Origin: Coriolopsis trogii
Lineage: Eukaryota; Basidiomycota; Agaricomycetes; Polyporales; Polyporaceae
Reading direction: 5' to 3'
Length of the DNA: 64,000 nt
Assembly (NCBI GenBank): GCA_020543525.1
Contig: JAHYIO010000033.1
Coordinates: 1,240,001 to 1,304,000, forward strand
The notes under the pieces are model-generated. The model saw only the letters and a program-made list of their open reading frames with translations. It ran no database searches and was not told the DNA's origin. Made by a program: the position numbers and the translations under genes. Positions 47,536 through 60,061 of the stretch are shown one piece after another. Every line of letters starts with the position of its first letter. The first letter of the stretch is position 1.

Positions 47536-50222
47536 TCATTCCCAGTCTGACATGTCCTCCTCCAGTTCATCGGCGGCGTCGCCCAACAGCTGCAGCGAAG
47601 CGTTGGCTTGATATCCCGCTTGCAGCAGTATATCCGCGAGTGTCATGCTGGTGCCTTCGTACACCTCGTCATTGTCTTCAGCTTCTTCTTCGTCGCCATG
47701 GAGGGCACCATCGGTGTGAGATTGGTCTCGCTGTTCCTCTTGGATTATATCTTCGTGTTCCTCGTCCGCTTCTTCTGGGGCGCTCTCGAGGTGCAGACTC
47801 GGGAGACGGGGGACGCTGGCGTATTCGTATTTCTCGATATCGAACGACGGCCGGGGACCACCAGCATTCTTCTTCACCGAGGATTGCAGCAACAGCGTCC
47901 CGCGGGTGCCGGGGTATCTCCCTGGGGTCCGCGGCAGTCGCAGAGGGGTCCTCGTCCGACCCACCGCGGGACCGTTGCGGGCTCCAGCTTGAACAAGGTC
48001 GTCGTCATCTTCGGTGTCTGAACGGTCTTGCACCGCATCAACGATCTTCAGAAACGGTGGACAGAGATGGGGGACAGTGTGACCGTATTCGTTAGCAAGG
48101 ATGTGACAGTAAAGCAACCGTTAGGCTGGCGACGAACTCACTCGGAAGATCTCCGCGTCCTCTCCTCGCCGAAACATTGTCGAGCGCCGTGTCCTCGCAG
48201 CAGAGGCGCGACGCGACAGTCTGCGTGCCCCCATGCCTGCCCTTGGCGGGTCGGACTCCTGTCGAGCGCCGGAAGGCACGCGTGCATGTTTCGGCTCCTC
48301 TGCGACACGTACTTGCTTTGATACACCGCTGACCAACCTAGTTGGATTCCGTGAGGGTAATTTCCCAGGACGGTGGGCTGTTTGTGATGTCGATGTCGTC
48401 AGGTCTCGTGAAGACGAGGGCTTAGGCAGCCGAGAGGTAGCATTGTGTACAAGTCCTTCGGGCCCAGCTTCTGGATCGGACCCTGGGATGGGATCGGCGG
48501 TGAAAGGTGGAAGGACGTGGATGCGGATGTGGGCGATGCGGTCCTCGATGACGCTTTCGGATGCAGGAGGCGTGATTCCGTATTGAGAGAGGGACGTCAG
48601 GTCGAGATGCTTCTGTGAAAAGACGATGAACAGACTGCCTGAGGCATCACCAGATGGGCCAAACCTTGAAATCGACCGATCTCCCAGCCCGGCCGTCCCA
48701 TAGAGTTTTGTCGAGGCGCAGACGGTCATCAGAGGAAAGCGCCACTTGCTTGTTCTCCGCTTGGTCCAGTCGATGCTGGAGTTTGTCGTGTATGGTCTGT
48801 GCGGTTGCTAAAGCCGCTTGGAGTGATGCTCCAACCTTGTCGATCGTGGCTAGTCGTTCAGCAACGGCATGTGGGATGATTTCCGTCTCGTCAGGCGCAA
48901 CGTTACCTGCTTCTTGCCCTGATTTCGCTTTGACAAAGAGCGGGACCATGAGGGAACGGATGTGTGCAGGATGGTGTGCGGCAGCAATGGGTAGCGGTAG
49001 AGGCGTGTCAGGGATCAACTATGACAGCACGATAGACATCCAGCATCAGTCAGTTCAGTAATGGGCATGCTGAGGCAGACCCATACCTGTGATCGGGAAG
49101 GAGTAGGACGACTCTCGGCATCCCCTGTTTCATCGTCGTCAACGGCGTTTTGGACGACCTCGGTGGAGGCAGTTTGGAGGCCAACAAGCTCTGTGACGAG
49201 GCGCAAGGCAGAGCTGCCCGTTTCTCCCTTCCACAGGCCCTGCAGAAGATCATTCTTCCGAGAATCACGAAGTGCCAGAAGTTTATCGGTAGGAAGCGAT
49301 TCATATTTTGAGCCTCCTGCCACCTTGGGGTCTTCTATCCGAGCCTGCAACAGGAGATTCACACTCGCTAAGGAGCGCATACACATCGGTCAAGAAGGTG
49401 CTCACACGGATCTGCGCTAGATCGAGCCGTCTCTGGAGAAGGAGGGAAGCAGCACGTTCCCACTCAAGCCTCGCATGTTGGGCTGCCGCTAGCAGCACCA
49501 TGTAGGTCTTGGGCAACTCTGCAAGATTGGCCTATACACGCAAGAGTGGCGTCAGAAAGCGGAGATGAGGTGATGTGGATTCATTCCGGACGCACTTCGA
49601 CATCTTTCGAAGGACCAGGCGACAATGAGGAGGCCCTCGCGGTGTTCTTGAGGATGGCATGACTAGACAACGCTAGCATCAAACGCTCAAAGCTGAGGAT
49701 TATCAATGTACCGTCCGGAAGGTGTGTGTGAGGCAGCCTACCGATCACCAGAACACTCGTCCAGGATTGATTTGCGCACGACGATGTCCTTCCACCACCA
49801 TGCCGAAGCCTCATCTTCGACGGCTGTCGCTGGGCGTTTGCCCTTTGCGTCCCCAGCGTGTGTTGTATGCACAATCGCATTTCTAAGAGCCTCAATATAT
49901 TTAGATAATGCAATCTTGAACGCCGTAGTATCCGATGGTTGCAGGCAAGGATATGTAGGCAGTATCTACTAAGGCGTCAGTACATAAAAACCCTCGTGGT
50001 ATGACTCCAATGCTCACTCACCCCTTTCGCACGTTCCTTTCCGCCTTCTATCCTTCCCACAAGAAAGTAGGAGATGTCTTCCATGGCTTTATTGCGCTCG
50101 CGCATGCTGCGGCTCGGGTCGAAGAGCCTTTCATCGTAACCAGACGCATCTTGGAGTGGATAATCTAGCAGATGAAGGTGCAGTATGATAAGCAAACCAT
50201 TTGGTAGTCTGTGTTCTAGCAT
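47536..50222 (-). CDS. HAUS6: HAUS augmin-like complex subunit 6
   Basis: Eight exons, 50222-50022, 49965-49742, 49692-49596, 49531-49408, 49367-49087, 49018-48665, 48612-48142 and 48045-47536, give 753 residues. The N-terminal 270 residues match the HAUS6 N-terminal domain: GLLIILHLHLLDYP, RERNKAMEDISYFLVGRIEG, CLQPSDTTAFKIALSKYIEA, WWWKDIVVRKSILDECSGDR and FERLMLALSSHAILK, followed by SLPTDKLLALRDSRKNDLLQ. The middle is helical and the C-terminal 300 residues are low-complexity, basic then acidic, ending DELEEDMSDWE. Augmin recruits gamma-tubulin to existing microtubules for branching nucleation in the spindle. Start 50222 was chosen because upstream has no in-frame ATG and family members start at this hydrophobic helix. 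The fourth intron is only 40 nt. Confidence 0.88.
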
Positions 50223-51224
50223 TATATGCGCAAACCGGCCCGAAGGAGTGGCAGTCTGCACGTATGCACACTCTGCGCAGATGAAGGAGGGAAGGAAACG
50301 CGGTTGGCGCGCATCACCGACGCGCTGAGAGATGCCACGCGATCACGTGTTTCTCGCTTCAGCGCAAACCTCAGCTTTCGCTAGCGCTGTACATCTCTAA
50401 CGTTGTGACGAACCCCATCCGAGTCCAAGTATGTGGCCATCCGCACGGCCGCTGTCAAGGCCACACTACTTCTGCATAACAAGAGCGTATATCGTTTCAC
50501 GTTCTCGACCGATGTAGCTGCATCACCGCGACATCAATCGCCTGCAGCTTCATCCCCTTTCGCCACTACTACGCCGCTCCCATGCCGCCATGCATATCTC
50601 GTCACAATGTTGCGAGGGTACTCCCTACGATGGGTGGATAATCGCCAACCACAGCCACCTCATTCTGCACATGAAGCAGTGCCGCCACCCCTGATCCATA
50701 GCCTCTAGGGACCACTCCAACAAACAGTGGGCGGGTGGCGGCCGGCACTCGGAGCTACCGAGTGGCATGAATGATGTAACTTGCGACTCAAATAGTAGAA
50801 CAAAGGTATATATACATCCAAGGGCCATTCTCCTTCTACGCGCAAAGCCCCTGTAGCATCTGAGTTTACCACACTCACTGCATTTCTCGATAATCGTGGA
50901 GAGGGCACTCGAAACTTCCGTGCTAGCCATAACTAGTATTGCCCCAATACGACCCGAGACGGACTCCCTGCGAGCGTGTGAGCTGGGGTAGCACAGCTGA
51001 GATGGCACTAGTATACTGCACCACCCATATAGGAAGTAGACCTCGACTGCTCTCTCCGGCATGGCTAGGGATATTCTGCTGGCACTCTCGGTTGGCTCGA
51101 CTTGTGCCATCTCATGCCACTTATTGCTAGGAGGCACTCGGCGGCGCACTCGGTCCCTCTGCCAACAATTTGCCTGTTCCCTGAACTCACAAGCTGAATC
51201 TTTCCGAGCCGAGTCTCAACCAGT
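50223..51224. other. Intergenic, divergent promoters
   Basis: About 1 kb between HAUS6 (minus) and the C2H2 gene (plus). A plus frame open from 50409 to 50708 reads SKYVAIRTAAVKA early on, vaguely like the start of mitochondrial ATP synthase epsilon, but the rest does not match and no first exon is found. Not annotated. Confidence 0.35.
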
Positions 51225-51230
51225 TATAAA
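51225..51230 (+). promoter_or_regulatory. TATA box of the C2H2 gene
   Basis: TATAAA, 53 bp before ATG 51278, with C/T-rich sequence between. Confidence 0.5.
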
Positions 51231-51277
51231 GATTCTCTCTTTGCAGGTATCTCCCCTCCATAGTCTGCCGTGCTACG

Positions 51278-52316
51278 ATGTCCTACAACACCACCACTGC
51301 GTCTGACCGTGAATATGGTGCGACTTCACCTGCAACTGGCGGCGACGCTACTAGTTCCAGGGAAGCCTCAGACCATACAACGGTACCCACATCACCCACG
51401 GGATCGCGGAATGCTGCTGAGCAACAGCAACTCCACAGGTATGTCGAATTCACGCTTCTCGCGAGGGTACGCGCACTTACTTGAACCGTGAACTACAAGC
51501 CCGTACGTCTCCGAATTGACCTACGCGGTGATGCCATTGTCGGACTCGGCCACTCCTCAACGCTTTCCCAGTTTAAGTGCCGAATCAGGACGTGCCCTCT
51601 CAAACGCCCTCCCAATAACCCTCCAAGCGGCCCATTCCGCTCCTCATTCACCCTCTACCAGCAATCGCTCTCATGCTTTCTCGCCGACATCTCTTCCTTA
51701 TCATCCTGGCGTCGCGGGCGGATTCGCAGCCGAACCATCCTACACAAGTCGCTCGAACACCTCAACGAACAGGCCGCAATTGCAAGCTCCCCATCGGCAA
51801 ATGTCCTATACGCCCGCGTCCACCTCGTCACCGGGACCCAGCCATGACAACAGCCACCGCACAACCTCGGCACCTCGCACGTCCTCATATAGCATCTCAG
51901 TTTTCCCCCTCAGCTCACTCGCCACTGTTCAAACGCCGGAGTCCCATCGCGCAAGCACCTCTCGTGCCTCAACGTCAACAGCGGGCGACGAGGCCAGCCG
52001 CACATGGGCCTGTCCATCCTGCCCAGGGCGCGTGTACCGTCGCCGGCAGGAGCTCGATAGACACATGCAGTCCGTCCACCCGTCCACCTCCGAGCCGCTC
52101 TTCGTCTGTTGCGGACTTCCGCTCGAACGCGCCCTCAGCGCCGGTGTCCCTGCGGAGATCATCGCACACGGGGAGCGTCGTACGTACGCAGGGAGAGTCA
52201 TGATAGGCGGTTGCTGGACGACGTTCAACAGGAGGTCGTCTTACAAGCGGCATTTGGATCATGGGTCGTGTTATGGAGACGAGTATGGCTCGTGGTTTCC
52301 TGGGAACCAAGGTTAA
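51278..52316 (+). CDS. C2H2-type zinc-finger protein
   Basis: Exons 51278-51438 and 51500-52316 (intron 61 nt, GTATGT...AAG) give 325 residues. The first 190 are Ser/Thr/Pro-rich and probably disordered. Near 205-235 is one C2H2 finger, WACPSCPGRVYRRRQELDRH followed by MQSVH (C-x2-C-x12-H-x4-H). It is followed by a Cys/His region (FVCCGLPLERA, GGCWTTFNRRSSYKRHLDHG) that looks like a second, incomplete finger ending near the C-terminus. It may be a DNA-binding regulator. The target is unknown and I do not recognise an orthologue. A TATA box is well placed, and the codon-phase fit of both exons supports expression. Confidence 0.75.
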
Positions 52317-52502
52317 TGTGATGTATTACGGAGTGGATGGGTGTATAGTGGGAAAGAGACAATAAACGGAATGTCATATATAAGTCATTGTCCGAGACCC
52401 CCCACAGCATCTAAGTGCCGCCATATTGTCTGTAGTCACCATTCCCATTGGTGAACAGCATGCCCCAAGCATCCCATCTAATGAGCCATGCCAATCAGCA
52501 CT

Positions 52503-53812
52503 CATTCTCTGCAATTGACAGACACCTCAGGTCGAGACACTTACCCGTAGGACATCGGCGGCGCTGTATACCACGTCGTCAGGGAGTCGTCAACGAAGTC
52601 AGAATCGAGCATACTGGCTTGACCATCTCCGGATGGCATCATCCCTGTAGCATTAGTTTGGTACGAGCCAGCAAAGGTGTTAGGTCCAGCGTGAGACACA
52701 TCCGCCACAGCGGGAAAGTGCGAGATCGCTTCGCTGTACCCGAGGGGCTCCAGCCATCGAACGTCAGCCCAGACATGCTGCCTACTTGGTCATTGAACTG
52801 GGGGTGCTGGTGGTACTGGGGTTTGCGTCCGCATGCCAGAGCTGAGCAGTGTCTAGAGGCAAGTGGCTCGTACCGTTGCTCGATGATAGGGAAACAGGCG
52901 GGGCCGCAAAAGCTGGAAGGGTAGTGTCGACGTGGGAGAATGTGTTAGGGCTACCGAACGCGACGGTCTGTCCCTGCAGCGCGCGAGACGAATGTCCGTG
53001 CTGCGAAGATATCAAGGACTGTAGATCTGGCTGGCCGAACGTCGCCCACGGCGAGAGTCTGAGGCCCCTGCATTCACGGTCTGCATTCCGTCACTACTAC
53101 ACCCAGATTGGGTTTCATATGTACCGAAATGCGCGTGGGCACCCTGTGCGTCGACTCCGTCCTCGAGGATTCATTGGGGGAGAAACGCTGGCAGCTTTCC
53201 GCATTTCCTGCACGACGCTGCTGACCGAGCTCTCGGTCCATGTTTCCGGCGGGTCCCGTTCGCTTGCTCTCTTGAATGTACATGACTTCAGATGGTATGG
53301 CGTGCCCGTTCGCTTATATACAACCTCTACGAGCTGAATCGCCGATCTGGCTGCGTTCGCGCAAATGACACCTGATATGGGATAGAGGTCGATGTCGATG
53401 CGGGGGGATAGCGTACACTGGTGGTGGACAGCTATCTGGTGATGGTAGTGGGATGCCAGAAGCGTTGCGGACCGAAGGAAAAATAGCGTGTCACTTTGTT
53501 CAGGGTCCCAGCGCACTGCGACGGTTATCAGTGCTGGACACAGCCCTTGATGAGAAGGGAGGGGCGTACCATGCTTAGGAAAAGAATCTAGCCAGTTGAT
53601 CAAGGCAGAATGCACTACAGACACTATCCGAAGTTGTTCTCATTGTCTGTCACCGTTCCCGAGCAGAGCTCTGGATTTGTTGATGGAGTACTACCGTCCG
53701 CGGATGATGCATAATGCTTTGCGCAGGTCATTAGCAACAGCATGGGGAAGACAAAGATGCGCGTAATGGGATAACTAGGTGATGTGTTTGCGTCGACGCA
53801 CCGATTGAACAT
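52503..53812 (-). pseudogene. Fungal Zn-cluster transcription factor, C-terminal relic (copy 1)
   Basis: The minus strand encodes pieces typical of the C-terminal half of fungal Zn(II)2Cys6 factors: EQLRIVSVVHSALINWLDSF, then after a clean 54-nt intron (53569-53516) VRWDPEQSDTLFFLRSATLL, ASHYHHQIAVHHQ, and GVICANAARSAIQLVEVVYK. Further down are LGYSEAISHFPAV and a tail TTWYTAPPMSYG with a final intron and stop at 52503. The Zn cluster and most of the middle homology region are absent. An in-frame TGA sits where most relatives have Trp before EQ, and the part between 53300 and 53050 needs frame changes. I read this as a truncated, decaying copy. A short expressed protein starting at 53812 cannot be excluded. 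A related copy lies near 60.2 kb. Confidence 0.55.
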
Positions 53813-53892
53813 TAGCGATGGGTGTAGAGGTCCAAGGTTGTACTACTTACCGAGCACAGCAATCTCAATCCGGTCTTCCTGGAATCCTGGGC

Positions 53893-53916
53893 GTGGGTTC
53901 GAATCCCGCGGCTATC
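53893..53916 (+). other. tRNA-like T-arm and 3' acceptor strand (possible tRNA-Ser relic)
   Basis: GTGGGTTCGAATCCCGC is a perfect T-arm (5-bp stem, canonical TTCGAAT loop). It is followed directly by GGCTATC, the 3' acceptor strand common in tRNA-Ser. About 75 bp upstream AGAGGTCCAAGG resembles a Ser/Leu D-arm. The matching 5' acceptor GATAGCC and a clear anticodon stem are not seen, so this is probably a degenerate tRNA or SINE-like remnant. Confidence 0.3.
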
Positions 53917-54039
53917 ATCCGCAGTTTTGTGTGTAAAGCTTTAGGGCCGGGCGATACGCGTCGCGTCAATCACGTACTGGTCACAAGTGTGGCATGACTT
54001 GACCCCTTCTCCTCAGACGTGCACCTTCTACTTGCTATC

Positions 54040-54871
54040 ATGGCCACCTCGCCCGCCATCTCAATCGCGAGCCTGCCTGCGAATACACCCTCTTCCATCC
54101 CCAACCTCATGCCATTTCACATCGCGTATAGCGGCCCAGCCCCGATATCCACCTACTTCCGCGCAAAGTCTGCACCAGAACCCACTTTCGGAAGGGGCGC
54201 GAGGCCGCCTTCAACCCCATTGCCCGTTACGGATGCCCAGGCTTGCACGGATTCGCAGATGACCTTGGTCGACGACGAGCCTACCTCTGCCTTAGGGTCG
54301 TCATCGTCCGTCGCCACCGTTGGTTCCGCGTCGACGGCCGTGAACGCGGAGATGGACGGTGAGTCGAACAAGAAGGCATTCACTCAACCCCGGCACTTCG
54401 TTGCTGCTTTCCGCGGCAGACTGATGCATGGGACGCGTGTTGACCTGCCGGAGGGGTACGCGGGGCTGGTTCTCAGGGCGCCGGAGGACAAGAAAGGGAA
54501 AGGGGTCGCATCGGTGGGAAGTGAAAAGGCGGCGGAGAAGTCAAAGCAGAAGCCGAAGGGGCGGACGACGCGCAGGTCAAGACGCGCCGCGGAGGCGGTC
54601 GAGGAGGACGAGGCTATGGACGCGACGGACGTGGAGGGACGCCAGGACGACGCGTCGGGGGAGGCTCCGACTCGCGTCTTACAGCCTACGTCGACGTTTT
54701 CCTCGTTCGTGCTGTGGCACCCGGATGTACCTGTGGACGAGGGCCGAGACGAATATGTGCGGTCGTTAAGAGAGTGGACACAGCTTGCAAACGAGGTAAG
54801 TGCCCCTGCAATCCTGGAGTCTCTCTCTCGCCTCTAACATGATGCAGATCCATCGCGTGGATGATTGTTGA
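54040..54871 (+). CDS. Ribonuclease H2 subunit C
   Basis: Exons 54040-54795 and 54848-54871 (intron 52 nt) give 259 residues. Blocks of the RNase H2 subunit C family: LMPFHIAYSGPAPISTYFRA near the start, HFVAAFRGRLMHGTRVDLPE with GYAGLVLR in the middle, and SSFVLWHPDVPVDEGRDEYV with LREWTQLANEIHRVDD at the end. A low-complexity, basic and acidic insert of about 60 residues separates the last two. With subunits A and B it removes ribonucleotides and RNA-DNA hybrids from nuclear DNA. The last exon supplies only seven residues plus the stop, completing the conserved IHR end. ATG 54040 is preferred because no earlier in-frame ATG exists. Confidence 0.88.
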
Positions 54872-55033
54872 TACCTCTAGTATTGTCTGAACATTTGTCG
54901 ATTCTGGTGTACTACATGTGAGTACTCGTCGGTTCAGATCTCAATAATATCATATGTATGTATCCTCAGATGCTCGGCACCGCACTCTATCAATGTAAGC
55001 TAAGGTTATTGAGTCGTTACGATCACGGGAGGG

Positions 55034-56859
55034 CTACCCATACAACACATCTCGTAGCAGTGTGAGGCATTCGCTTCTCCTTTGCGATCCCCCATTGTCT
55101 CTCTCTGACCAGTCTCTCTCCCAACCCATAGTCCTACCCCAATTCCGTTCCTGGATTCGTATCTGTCGTATCGCGCGTACAAAATCATCAATAGATATCC
55201 GATTCCCATAATTCTCGTACGGCACACGAAAGTGAACCTCACGGAGCCGCGGAAAGTGTCTCGTCAAGAAGACCGCGACGGACCCAAAGTCCTCCGTTCT
55301 GAGGGCCGCGGTCTGCACTCCCAGATACTGAAGGGTGCTCGCGGCCGCCCAGCTGAGAACCACTGGGGGTGGGCGTGCAATGAGCGCGTGGACTTCGTCC
55401 CGATCGACATCCGCCATCGCGATGCGGATATGACTGAGCTGCAGGCAATGCCGCGCGAGCGGGATGAGGCATGCGAGCGTAGGCAACCCTGGCGCTCCCC
55501 GGGCAGCGTGGGCCACGGTTTCCGAGCACAGGAGAGCCGAGCGGAGCGCAGGCCAAGCGCTCGCCATTTCGGCGATCGCGGCGTTGTCGAGGCATGCGAA
55601 GATGCGACCTACGAAGTGGATGGCCTGCAGGGAATGCAAGCGGAAGAGAGGCGAGAAGCTTTCTGCGGAAACCGCGAGCGACTTCCCGGGGTTGTAGGGG
55701 TCTTCCCCGAGCGTGATCTTGATGGAACGCAGGCTGGGACAGGACGGGTGCGCGCCGAGGACTGTGGCGAACGCTGCGAACTCGGTCGCGGACAGATCCG
55801 TCTCCTTGATGAGGAGGTCCATCGAGTGGAGAGACGAGGAGCGCGCTGTTGCAAAGAAAGTCGTGCACGATTGGAGGCAGTCGGCGGTAATTTCAGTACG
55901 ACACAAGGCAGGAAATGGAGCAACAAAGCCGAGGTGGGTCCCAGCGATGGTGTCGTGCATGGACAGCGTGATCTGAATGTTCTCTAGAACGGGGAGCGAT
56001 CCGAGACTTTGGAGGACACGAGACTGGGTCGGGTACTGGGTTGAGGCTTGGTAGGTGCGGAGACGATGCATGTTCCCGACGGCGTCTGCAAGAAGCACCC
56101 CCAGCGCCTCGGGGTCAACCTCCATTCCCCAATGGAAATGTCGTATATTGTTTGTTTCGCAATGCGCGATGGCTCTCAGCAGGTCTCCCGTCCGGTCGTC
56201 TTCGAGCTCGAACCCCGGCATCGCTGGATCTTCCGGCTCGTCGATGTAGCGAGCAGGAGCAGACAGAGGAGGGTAGAGACATATCAGCTGCTCCAACCGT
56301 TGACCTAAAAACACGTTCAGGGGCTCTGGCAGGATCCCGACGGTGTTCGTGACCCAGATCGACCGCAGATTTGGCAGTGCGCCTGGCAAAAGGACGTCCT
56401 CGAGTGCACGCCACGTACTGGGTCCAAGTATTGGGTGTGATCGCCACGCCCTCTCTCGCACAGTATCTACAACTCGGCAGACGAGGGGGGCGTATATGTG
56501 GAAGCGCAAGAGGTCCGCGGGTGCGAGATCGCCAGTGAATGTCTTGTCGCGGGGACTGGTTAGTCTACACATCACACAGGGAGAAAGAGGACACTCACGA
56601 TCACTTTCACGGCACCTACTTGCCAAGACAGCTCGTACTTCTGGTTCGTACTACACTCGACCGTCCGCACAGTGTACGTTCTAGCCGGTAGCGTGAACGC
56701 CAAGACAGCGAAGCACGGGATGGTGTGCCATAAGTGCGGGAGGGCATATCGGGAGAGAGGCCGGCAAGTTGCAGCCAGCCTAGCCAGGCGTTCTGACTTC
56801 GTGCAGGATGCGCAGATGAGGTCCAAGACCTGGGGAGGGAGGTGACTGATGCTGGCCAT
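55034..56859 (-). CDS. F-box/LRR-type protein
   Basis: Exons 56859-56599 and 56542-55034 give 589 residues. The N-terminus is an F-box: HLPPQVLDLICASCTKSERL with LARLAATCRPLSRYALPHLW. The rest has degenerate leucine-rich repeats, e.g. LPNLRSIWVTNTVGIL, LQSLGSLPVLENIQITL, SCPSLRSIKITLGEDP and PRLREVHFRVPY. This is the large basidiomycete F-box group thought to serve as substrate receptors of SCF ubiquitin ligases. Several splice choices are possible at the intron. GTGAGT with acceptor CGACAAG (56 nt) was chosen because it gives the continuous VGAVKVITFTGDLAPADLLR. The gene ends 163 bp from RNase H2C, convergent. Confidence 0.85.
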
Positions 56860-59800
56860 CGTAAAAGTCAGTTCGTCGGGTCCGGGATCTTGATGAGATG
56901 GAAATCGACGCTGAGGACGGTGTAGATGAGGTTCCAGCCAAGGAATAAAGTATGTCCGATAAGCAGAACTCACCCACCGGCATTTTCCAAACCCTGGCCG
57001 CGGAACTGTTTAGGGCCTTCGACTGCGGCACGCTGTCCTACTTTCCGCCGGTAGGCACGCGTTTGCGGCTCATATTTACCCTCGTAGAAGATTGTTGTTC
57101 TTACTTCGCCAACATGTACGAGCTCGTCGTCCAGGCTGCTGGCAGGTCGGAACGTCGATGGCTCCTTTGAAGTTTCAACGTTGACTTTGACTGCCAGGCC
57201 TAGCACTGAGCCGAATTCCCTGCATCTATACATGTGCTCCTGTATGTGCCTGCGACATGGCAGTTTCGACATGCAAGCAACCAAACCTGGCCATTGGGCC
57301 ATGCTGGCTTTCCATCAAGCACGGGAGCAGGTCAGAGCTCGCCTTCCCACGGGTTGCAAGGAGTGATGGCCGCTTCCTGAAACGTCCATTCGTTCCGAGT
57401 CTATTGCCATCCTGTCGACAGCACAACAAAGACCAGCCAACCTCACTGTAGCTGCTCTCCACATGGCCGGGGCTGCTGAAACGGCCAAAAAATTAGCCAC
57501 CCGCTTCTCCGAGTCACCTCTCCAAGCTTGACGCACTTCGTTTTGTCCCCCTCCCTATCTGTCCCACTGGTAAACTGCAATCGCTTCCGTCTCCTCGACG
57601 CTCTAGGCCGGCCGTGTCTCCCCGCACGTATTGCGACGAGTTCGGCGCTGGTGACCTCAAGCACCAGTATGCCTCGCCACAGCCCATGAACGACTCGGGG
57701 CGTCCCGGCGTGAGCGGTGCCTGCGCTCGCTCCATCGAAATGCCGACGGAGTAACTCTGCCGCGGAACGGTCGCAACGACGCAAATCATGCCCTCCATGG
57801 AGGGGCGAAGAGGGGAAGCCAGGAGGGGAAGGTAGGGGGGGAAGGTCGGGGAAGGTCAGAGAAGGGTACGTTCACCAGCCGCGTCGGGGAGGTAAGCACC
57901 ACGCTAATAGCAATGAGCGAAGATCACGATAGATCGGGAGCGGGGCATGCGCTCACCTAGCTTGCTTGTAGCCCTAGACTTGACGGCGAACACAGAAGGT
58001 GTATGGCCTATACCGGTTGGGGTTTGTTGGCAATGCGTTAATACCTGTGGCGACGATACAGAAATCTCTCCATCAAAGGGTGAGCCTCTCCTAGCTAACT
58101 ACCCATGGGAGCATTCCGGAAAGGCTAAGAGCGAGATTAATCGTACAGACAAGAAATCCACACACAAGACATTTGACTCAGTATAACGACGAGGACCTGG
58201 TCGGCATGACTGATGGCTCGTGCTCCAGAGCCAGATTACCTGCCAGGACGTTGTACAAATATTGTACATTGCCTTACACGACAAGGCCCACAGCAGCGCT
58301 GCCACAGACATGAACGGTATGCACCACAAGGACCGCGCTCGGGAGTGATCACAGCCCTCCAAAGGAGTAAAGACTCTGAACGCCGCCAATGAGGGATACC
58401 CCAAGGAGAACAGTAACAGAACGGTCGCTGTCATTCACTTGAACTCCCGCTGGACACCATGGCAGTGGCGGAGACGACAAGGATCAGAGCGACGGCATGC
58501 ATGTCAAGTTATGCGTCCGTGATAGTCGTGAACGGAAGATGTTCTGACTTGCCTAATATACGAGAGCCCCATGAAAGAAGCTTTTCACGGCTCAAACAAA
58601 CTCCTTCAGGACGAGGACAGTGCCGAACGTAGGGCTCAAGGAAATAAGGCTGAGGCTGTCGAGCAGTGTCCGTCAGCACCTGACCCTGAGGTACGCATCA
58701 TACCACACAACGACTTAGCAGCTCACCATATACAATGACATCACGTCCATGGTACGGGCTTCGACGGTGTGAAGGGCGTGTACGAGAGGGGATCGTCAGG
58801 GGAGGACAGTCGCCACCCTCGAAGCCAATCGTGCATGCTTCAAACCGTGAAGATCTCACCGATTGTTGATGCGCTACGCTCATGCAGGGAACCGCCCGTG
58901 CCGATAGTCTTGTGGTCACGAAACCAAACTCGAGCGAGGATCGTACCGAGGGCTGCGATGAAAGTGTAGTGGAGAAAGTGTGAGCACCTCCGGTGCCAGG
59001 TCAACGTGAGTACTATGCGGCTGGCTGACTGGTGTTGTAGACATCGCTGATATGGCCAGGAGCAGGTAGCGGCACACTTGCGGAGTACTGCTGCATTGCA
59101 TGATTGTCTCCAAGGGATCCTCGAGGATCCATAGGACGGCGAAGTCTCTCGATAGGGTGGCATGCTGGGGGGTCAGTCTCGAAGACCGATCAATTGGGGG
59201 CGAGAAAGATGGCGAACGGGTGTGGACGAGGGTATCGTGTACGTCACAATGGACTCGACGTCTTTGAGAATCACTAACATACCGTGTTTTGCTCCAAGGT
59301 TCCGGTTCAAAGTCAGTGCTACGCCGTTCGCAAGGATACATGTCCACAGGCTTGGGTCGTCGGAGGTGCTGACGACTGTCCATGCAGCCCTAGAGTCACA
59401 GAGTGAGGGAAGTAGCATTGTTGACTTGGAGAGAGAGCATGACGAGGATTGCAGTTCGTCGAGGCACAAGGGTTCCCCGCCAGGTTCGTGCCCGCGTTTG
59501 AGCGGTAAGCCTTACGCCAAGTACCCGGAGTACGGCGACGCGCGAGCCATGTCGTCGGGCTCAACCCGCGATCGTCTTACGTGGGATATCTACTCAACGT
59601 CGACCGCTTCCGCGGAAATTTACAAAAACATACTCACCCTTAGCGAAACCTACTGACTAATCGAGTCTGTAGTTGCAAGCGTACGAGCATCTGTGTTCCA
59701 AGATACCATAGCTACTTCTACCCTTTTCCGTTATGCTAGCGGGAACCGCCGCTCGCCGCGGCTGTATGATTGCGCACTCTAGGACGCGAAGGACAACAAA

Positions 59801-60061
59801 GTTCGCTACCGATACGCGCTAACCCAGGACATTCCTTGAAGCTTTGCGATAGCTGCGTGAGAGCACTTCACATATGGCTCAGGTCGACTAATCAGTTTCG
59901 ATAGGAAGGTAGGTGCAGAATGCGGGTAGCCTCTACGAGTGTAAGCATTGAAGAACAATTTACAATGATCCGTAGCCACTGCCTCCTTGTTTGTACAACT
60001 GTTCCAATCCCCCCCCAGCTATGGCATCTCTTTGTGTCGTGCGGCATGGATGAGAGAGCAA
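56860..60061. other. Gene-poor, degenerate region
   Basis: About 3.2 kb with no intact gene. On the minus strand 58434-58230 encodes hydrophobic sequence (MTATVLLLFSLGYPSLAAFR, then SLWCIPFMSVAALLWALSC) that recalls one membrane segment of agaricomycete multi-pass families. It does not join to neighbours. Minus frames near 59.4-58.9 kb (DDPSLWTCILANGVALTLN; HYTFIAALGTILARVWF) also look like broken coding sequence. I cannot name them. Confidence 0.4.

Noticed and set aside
50409..50708. Fragment SKYVAIRTAAVKA recalling ATP synthase epsilon
   Set aside because: The similarity covers only about a dozen residues, no MxxxW first exon is present and the continuation does not match.
58099..58434. 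Membrane-like frame MTATVLLLFSLGYPSLAAFR
   Set aside because: A lone hydrophobic stretch without consistent neighbouring exons. Treated as debris rather than a gene.
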